Source: Cellvibrionaceae bacterium | GTDB lineage: Bacteria; Pseudomonadota; Gammaproteobacteria; Pseudomonadales; Cellvibrionaceae | Length of the DNA stretch: 8,841 bases | Direction: 5' to 3' | Assembly (NCBI GenBank): GCA_027012915.1 | Contig: JALUYN010000551.1 | Location: 1-8,841, forward strand | In this document: in pieces, positions 5,401 through 8,841 of the stretch | Layout of the letters: each line of letters starts with the position of its first letter | Numbering within the stretch: position 1 is the first letter of the stretch | Notes under the pieces: model-generated | Databases searched by the model: none | Seen by the model: the letters and a program-made list of their open reading frames with translations, nothing else | Told to the model about the DNA's origin: nothing | Position numbers and translations under genes: made by a program

Positions 5401-8228
5401 CACCAGCGCCAATCCAGTTTATAGATACGCAGATCCAGTTCGCGGTTGGCCTGTGGCGAACCATTGCTGTCGATGGACTGCAGTGTCAGTGTGTGATCCT
5501 GATCGCGAGTGATGGCGCCGCGATAACCACTGCCTTCGGGAATGTTTAGGCCGACCCAGTGTTCATAGGGCAGCAATTCTTTGTAACTGATACTACGGCT
5601 AAACTCGCCACTGTTTTCGAAGACGCGATTTACAAAAGTCGCGCGCAGTTTTCCGGGGGCGGCGAGGCGTTGCAGGTCGAGATGGAAGGCGGTTTCGCCG
5701 CGACTGCTGAGCGGTCCTTCAAACAGCAGGCGACTGTAGTTTTCAAAGTTGCTGGCGGGATCGTCAAAGTGGAACTGGCTATAACCTTCAAAGTGAGTCG
5801 CCATGGGGCTCAGTTTGATTTCGCTGTCCGCCTTTAGATTGTTGGCGATGGCGCCACTGAGCCATTGCGCTTTCAGTTCTGTGCGAATGGGCATATCTGC
5901 CGCGCGCAATGTGGTGCCGCTCGTGCTGAGTTCTATCTTCAAGCGATTGGGTTTTATTGTTTCGACTTTCAGATCTTTAGAAAAATAGTCACCGCCCACG
6001 TGGACTACGGCACGCCAATTTCCGGTGGGCGCTTGCTCATCAGTGGGCAATGAAAAGGTATAGAGATTGCCCGCCGGGCGATTGTTGGTTTGGCTACTGA
6101 CCTTGACGCCCTTCGGATCAAACAGGTCGATGGACACCGGGTGGTTTTGCGGAAGGCGCTGTTGCCGATCTTCCAGCACAAAGGTCAGATGCATGGTATC
6201 GCCGGGGCGCCAGACGTCCCGTTCACCATAGATAAATCCTTTAAGGCCGCGCTTGATACTGCTGCCACCGGTATCAAACTGGCTGGTTGGCAGCGCGTGG
6301 TTACTGGCCACTCGCAGATAGCCGATGTCGTCGCCGCTGCGCGCAATCAGGTAGAAGGGTTTGTTGTCTGGCTTTAGAATCAGCATGCCCTGAGTATCGG
6401 TTTTTCCCTTAGCCACAGATTGATTCTGATAGTTAAAAAGTTCTATCTCTGTATTGGGCAATGGCGCGGCGGTCTTTAAATTGGTACTGACAATATGCAG
6501 TTGTGCGTTGGAGCCGCGCTTGGCCAACAGGCCGATGCTGGACACCATAAAGTTGCGTCGGGTTTCGGCCTGATCGTTGTATTGATAAAAACTGCTGTGG
6601 CAGGGGTTGTTGCGTTCCCGCCAGCTCAAGTAGCCATTGTTGGGATGGTAATACTGGTGATACCAGTTGGGCTGATACTCGTAGTCTTCGTTGTCGGGTC
6701 CGGGGTAGTTTTTTAGTGAATCATTGTCACCGAGCAAGGGCTGGCTGTCGCAATTGTAGAGGCTGTTCTCGGGATCGAGACTCAAGCGAATATTGATCAG
6801 ATCGTCGGGGTGGTTTTGCATCAGCTCATCGAGTTCGATGTGATAGCGCTGCCAGGTATCGCGGGGAATATCCGGCAGGCTGATTTTCTTTTTCCAGAGG
6901 TAACGACCGTGGTCGGAGTTGGCGCTGGTGCTGCGCAAATCGTTGTAGGCCAAAAACGCCGGCATATTGTTGCTGTAGGTCTTAAACGCCGTTACCCAGA
7001 CCGCATTCACATTAATCGCTTCAAACGGCACATGGAGATCTTTGGCGGGGGGAAGAATTGCGCCGCTACTCAGAAAACGCACGCCGGGAAGTTCTGAAAT
7101 AAAGGTCACCGGTGCTTCAAAAGCAGAACTCAGACTGAGTTGTTTGCTGCTGCGAATGGTGTCTTCAACGGTCAGGGTGACTTCGCCGGAGAGTTTTTGG
7201 CTGGGATAGATGCGCAGATGGCTGCCGTCGATGCGCACTCGAGCCTCTTCGCCGTTCAAGCGCACCAAGCCGGTGAGGTTCTGATTGCGATCGAGTGCCT
7301 CGGAAAAGGCCACGTCCACGTGTTGCTGCGGCTGCTGACGACTGTGCACGGCGGTAATGGCAAACTGATCGATGGCCGGTACGTCATAGTTGCGTGCGCC
7401 ACGCTTCGCGACGCCAATAGCTGCGCCATCCCACTGCACTTGCAGACTGCCACTGGCCGCTTCACGCACAATATTTTCGACCACAAATTCGTGGCGCCGT
7501 TGCTGTGGCAAGTGTTGCCACTTAACAGGCAATTGCTGCTCGCCCTGGACGACGCTGAGTACTGTCTCGAGCTTTTCCTGTTCGACGCTGTCATTGGTTT
7601 CTATGGCGCCGCTGAATGTCATCCGCTCTTGGTCGCGCTGCTGGGTTAAACCGTAAATCTGCAATTCCAGATCCTGCTGCAACGCTTGAACGGCAAATTG
7701 ATAGTCGCCTGTGTCGTCGGCGATTGCGTCGAAGCCAGTGGCGTTGATGCTGATCGAGTAGATCTGTCCCGATGCCAGTGGTTGCTGCGGGGTGATCAGC
7801 AGGCGCTGTGCGGATTCGACGCTGATCACTACCGGCAACTCGGGTGTGATTTTTATGGCCTGTTGCAGAGTATTCGGCGCGCGCTCTTCTATAGGCAGCA
7901 GATCGTAATTAAAGTCTATGTAGAGCGGTTCGCGGGCCGGGACCCAGCCGCTACTGTGATCGCCGATAAAGTGTTGCCATTGCGACGTTTGCGTGTCGCT
8001 GGCGCCGTCGAGGTCAATGCGATTTTGTATTTGCTCATTGTCCCCGGCAGTGATCCCGCCAGTGATACTGTTACTCGCCGCTTGATCTACGCGAGTTTCC
8101 GCCGTGCCAGTATCGACGACAGTCTCTTCGGTATTGTCTTTGGAGTCACAGCCGCTCAACAAAACTGTTGCGAGCAGTAGTGTGGATGCCAGTGTGTAAA
8201 TTCGGGGGTGTTTCATAGGTGCTTTCAT
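2448..8228 (-). CDS. yfhM: Alpha-2-macroglobulin family lipoprotein (long form, YfhM-like)
   Basis: Encodes about 1926 residues, a periplasmic protease-trapping lipoprotein of the bacterial A2M family. The N-terminus has a lipoprotein signal with lipobox LSGC (Cys27), then an acidic, Thr/Ser/Asn-rich linker to about residue 80. Repeated beta-sandwich (MG) domains follow; the MG2-type motif GERDVWRPGDT is at about 668-678. A segment VALVDEGLLGITNF (1157-1170) precedes a Gly- and basic-rich bait-like stretch (about 1200-1228, with RRR at 1224-1226), then the A2M domain proper. The thioester motif is GCIEQ with Cys1449 and Gln1452, followed by an alpha-helical thioester domain to about residue 1680 and a C-terminal MG10-type domain containing RDDRVNSYF and ending near YYLPGWEAKAMYNESLY. 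Two starts fit: ATG at 8226-8228 and ATG at 8214-8216 (MKHPRIY); both leave the lipobox intact and neither has a clearly better ribosome site. E. coli YfhM is about 1650 residues, so this is a longer class. It is followed after 62 bases by pbpC, the same order as in E. coli. The gene is intact. Confidence 0.95.
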   Translation of the reverse strand: MKAPMKHPRIYTLASTLLLATVLLSGCDSKDNTEETVVDTGTAETRVDQAASNSITGGITAGDNEQIQNRIDLDGASDTQTSQWQHFIGDHSSGWVPAREPLYIDFNYDLLPIEERAPNTLQQAIKITPELPVVISVESAQRLLITPQQPLASGQIYSISINATGFDAIADDTGDYQFAVQALQQDLELQIYGLTQQRDQERMTFSGAIETNDSVEQEKLETVLSVVQGEQQLPVKWQHLPQQRRHEFVVENIVREAASGSLQVQWDGAAIGVAKRGARNYDVPAIDQFAITAVHSRQQPQQHVDVAFSEALDRNQNLTGLVRLNGEEARVRIDGSHLRIYPSQKLSGEVTLTVEDTIRSSKQLSLSSAFEAPVTFISELPGVRFLSSGAILPPAKDLHVPFEAINVNAVWVTAFKTYSNNMPAFLAYNDLRSTSANSDHGRYLWKKKISLPDIPRDTWQRYHIELDELMQNHPDDLINIRLSLDPENSLYNCDSQPLLGDNDSLKNYPGPDNEDYEYQPNWYHQYYHPNNGYLSWRERNNPCHSSFYQYNDQAETRRNFMVSSIGLLAKRGSNAQLHIVSTNLKTAAPLPNTEIELFNYQNQSVAKGKTDTQGMLILKPDNKPFYLIARSGDDIGYLRVASNHALPTSQFDTGGSSIKRGLKGFIYGERDVWRPGDTMHLTFVLEDRQQRLPQNHPVSIDLFDPKGVKVSSQTNNRPAGNLYTFSLPTDEQAPTGNWRAVVHVGGDYFSKDLKVETIKPNRLKIELSTSGTTLRAADMPIRTELKAQWLSGAIANNLKADSEIKLSPMATHFEGYSQFHFDDPASNFENYSRLLFEGPLSSRGETAFHLDLQRLAAPGKLRATFVNRVFENSGEFSRSISYKELLPYEHWVGLNIPEGSGYRGAITRDQDHTLTLQSIDSNGSPQANRELDLRIYKLDWRWWWDQSHSDLANYINDRHVDQLQQQKLLTDSNGRAQWTLEKDRYPWGRYLIRACDKQSRHCTGKEIYLGWSWDNQVNPDAATQLMLATDKKRYQVGDTAVIKLPQLSQGQILYSLENGSRVLEQKWLTLPANSRSFEVPVTDAMAPNAYVSVTLLLPHESRDSDAPIRLFGVIPLLVDNPASHLQPVIEAPDSVRPESEIELTVREQQGRAMNYTVALVDEGLLGITNFQTPNPHASFFKKEALGVATWDMFDSVAGAYGANLERLLRIGGGQSDKEKDQNQRRRFPPVVKFLGAFQLAAGESRHHKITLPNYMGAVRLMVVAADDGAYGNAEKSVTVTQPLTLLTTLPRVLGPGETLALPINVFANNDSIRNVKINVEASDLFLLPVTETELQFDGVGDQIAMLNMQVADAIGGGTITVSAEAEVLGADGKVTIERAHESIYIESRSANSARVEQLSKLLQPGEIWQPQIQPHGLPGTNKASVAVSSLPPLNLDKRLEYLIRYPHGCIEQTTSAALPQLTLHQLLTLSEQQRSDIQTNVDAAIKKLARHQTDDGDFSYWPGQNYSNPWASSYATHFMVRAKQQGYAVPQKILANAIGAVRTALNRAEGYAATHGYQAYVLSLNGTPDLGAMNRLRERLLKNPGSANLTRQLLALAYATSGLTDISAELLASISSNDNYRHNINTYGSPLRDQAIALMALDHNTDQRSTQQIAWNMASAIANELSGDQWHSTQSTAWALMALSEFGSRPDANSSNLFALNTEHSKGKDAWQSLQSIQHYFKQAISTQSLADGSLQIRNDSEHPLYAQVANQGVPAIGDEQAASQGLIMDIDYTDLNGNALDVNRLPQGQDLIARVKVGLPNGQRNPAMKNIAVKDIALSMVMPSGWQIRNRRLEGEDISEALDYQDLRDDRVNSYFSLWQNYNWRSYNYRYSDRSQNSVEIEVMLNASYAGRYYLPGWEAKAMYNESLYTRSAGQWVEVVAEGSH
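3873..3884 (-). other. Thioester motif CIEQ of the A2M protein
   Basis: The codons read Cys1449-Ile-Glu-Gln1452 within RYPHGCIEQTTS. In A2M and complement C3/C4 proteins the Cys side chain and the Gln carbonyl three residues on form the internal thioester that links covalently to a captured protease. Animal proteins usually have GCGEQ; E. coli YfhM has GCLEQ, and this protein has GCIEQ, so both reacting residues are present and the protein should be the thioester-active type. Confidence 0.93.
4551..4628 (-). other. Candidate bait region of the A2M protein
   Basis: Residues about 1201-1226 (GANLERLLRIGGG, then QSDKEKDQNQRRRF) lie between the MG6-like VALVDEGLLGITNF segment and the A2M domain that begins FPPVVKFLGAF. 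The position matches the exposed, protease-cut bait segment of E. coli YfhM, which has a similar Gly-rich then basic sequence. Many Lys and Arg residues, including RRR at 1224-1226, would make it open to trypsin-like proteases. The call rests on position and composition; the exact limits are uncertain. Confidence 0.6.
8148..8228 (-). other. Lipoprotein signal peptide of the A2M protein
   Basis: Residues 1-27 have a basic N-region (MKAPMKHPR), a hydrophobic core (LASTLLLATVLL) and the lipobox LSGC, so signal peptidase II should cleave before Cys27 (codon 8148-8150). The residue after Cys is Asp (CDSKD). In enterobacteria Asp at +2 is the Lol-avoidance signal that keeps a lipoprotein in the inner membrane, which fits a periplasm-facing anchor next to PBP1C. 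Whether the +2 rule holds in this organism is not known. Confidence 0.9.
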
Positions 8229-8278
8229 CCCTGTAAGCCTGTGTAGGGTTTGCCGGTTTGAAGGGTTCGCAGAAGCTC

Positions 8279-8308
8279 TTTAGCGTCAGCCTAAGTTACC
8301 ACTGTTAA
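8279..8308 (-). promoter_or_regulatory. Weak candidate sigma-70 promoter for the A2M-pbpC unit
   Basis: In the 105-base gap between the regulator and the A2M gene, the minus strand reads TTAACA (8303-8308, five of six matches to TTGACA), an 18-base spacer, then GCTAAA (8279-8284, three of six matches to TATAAT). It lies about 50 bases before the A2M start. The -10 match is poor, so this may need an activator or may not be a promoter. No hairpin followed by a T run that would terminate the regulator transcript was seen in the gap, so read-through from upstream is possible. Confidence 0.25.
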
Positions 8309-8333
8309 TCTGAAATGTGTCTGTCGGAGTTAA

Positions 8334-8841
8334 TTAGCGGTGCTTGCTTTTACGATACTGGTCTGGCGACAGGCCGATTACTTTCTTGAATAATCGAGAA
8401 AAATAATAGGCGTCGTCATAACCCAGGGCCGCGGCCACCTGCTTGATGGACTGCGCGCTGACATCCAGCAGGTAGCAGGCGTGCTGCATCTTCAAGTTAA
8501 TAAAATACTGAATCGGTGAATGCCCGGTGAGGGCCTTAAAGCGTTTGGAAAAGTGGTACTTCGATAACTTGCTGTGGGCGGCCAGAGTTTCCAGATTCAG
8601 TTGACCGTGAAGGTGTTGATTCATAAAAGCTCGAGCGGCGTCCAGGTCAATTTGCTTGCCCGTGTTGGAGCGCTGTTGTCGCACCAGCAGCGCCATATAG
8701 CTGATGGCTTGCTGCATCTCGTGGCAGCCGTGAATAAACGACGCCAGGTTGTAGGCGCTGTTGCGCAGGCTGAACAGGGCTTCGAACGCAGCGACCAGGC
8801 GCGGCTGCATGCCCACCGCTTGTATCGGGCCATTGAAGTCC
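8334..8841 (-). CDS. AraC-family transcriptional regulator, 5' end outside window
   Basis: This is the C-terminal part (about 168 residues visible) of an AraC/XylS-type DNA-binding regulator. The frame is open to the right edge of the window, so the true start and most of any N-terminal sensing domain are missing; the GTG at 8814-8816 and ATG at 8808-8810 are internal codons, not convincing starts. The last ~100 residues form the double helix-turn-helix: a first unit around LNLETLAAHSKLSKYHFSKR, followed by FKALTGHSPIQYF, and a second unit SIKQVAAALGYDDAYYFSRL followed by FKK.IGLSPDQYR, which is the conserved AraC signature. The stop is TAA at 8334-8336. The gene ends 105 bases before the A2M gene on the same strand, so it could regulate, or be co-transcribed with, A2M and pbpC; that is inference from position only. 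The effector cannot be told. The family call is secure. Confidence 0.95.
   Translation of the reverse strand, partial: DFNGPIQAVGMQPRLVAAFEALFSLRNSAYNLASFIHGCHEMQQAISYMALLVRQQRSNTGKQIDLDAARAFMNQHLHGQLNLETLAAHSKLSKYHFSKRFKALTGHSPIQYFINLKMQHACYLLDVSAQSIKQVAAALGYDDAYYFSRLFKKVIGLSPDQYRKSKHR

Noticed and set aside
8229..8333. Possible transcription terminator after the AraC gene
   Set aside because: Only short imperfect inverted repeats were seen (for example around TTAACAGTGGTAA), with no GC-rich stem and no T run.

Overview
The window holds three genes, all read on the minus strand, in transcription order: an AraC-family regulator (5' end beyond the right edge), a very large lipoprotein of the bacterial alpha-2-macroglobulin (A2M) family, and penicillin-binding protein 1C (pbpC, last codons beyond the left edge). 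Coding density is very high; the only non-coding stretches are about 105 bases between the regulator and the A2M gene and about 62 bases between A2M and pbpC. No RNA gene, CRISPR array, insertion sequence or prophage signal was seen.

The gene content (yfhM-pbpC order, Asp at +2 of the lipoprotein, moderate GC, many Gln residues) suggests a Gram-negative bacterium, most likely a gammaproteobacterium, perhaps of the marine Cellvibrio/Saccharophagus sort. That placement is inference from impression; no marker gene is present. The A2M protein is about 1926 residues, clearly longer than the E. coli homologue (about 1650), and carries extra N-terminal and central segments that recall the long A2M proteins of Bacteroidota.

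The A2M protein and PBP1C are expected to work together in the periplasm. The A2M lipoprotein has a bait-like basic segment and an intact Cys-Ile-Glu-Gln thioester, and would trap proteases that breach the outer membrane. PBP1C has an intact glycosyltransferase domain and an intact transpeptidase triad and would make or repair peptidoglycan. The AraC protein lies immediately upstream on the same strand and is a candidate, not a proven, regulator.

The least ordinary signals are small. (1) In the A2M-pbpC gap there is a diverged 28-base tandem duplication, each unit carrying a Shine-Dalgarno-like GGTGA, an ATG ten bases later and a five-residue mini-ORF; the second mini-ORF ends in an ATGA overlap with the pbpC start. 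(2) A three-unit, 15-base in-frame tandem repeat lies inside the PBP1C transpeptidase domain. (3) The A2M protein is of the long class.
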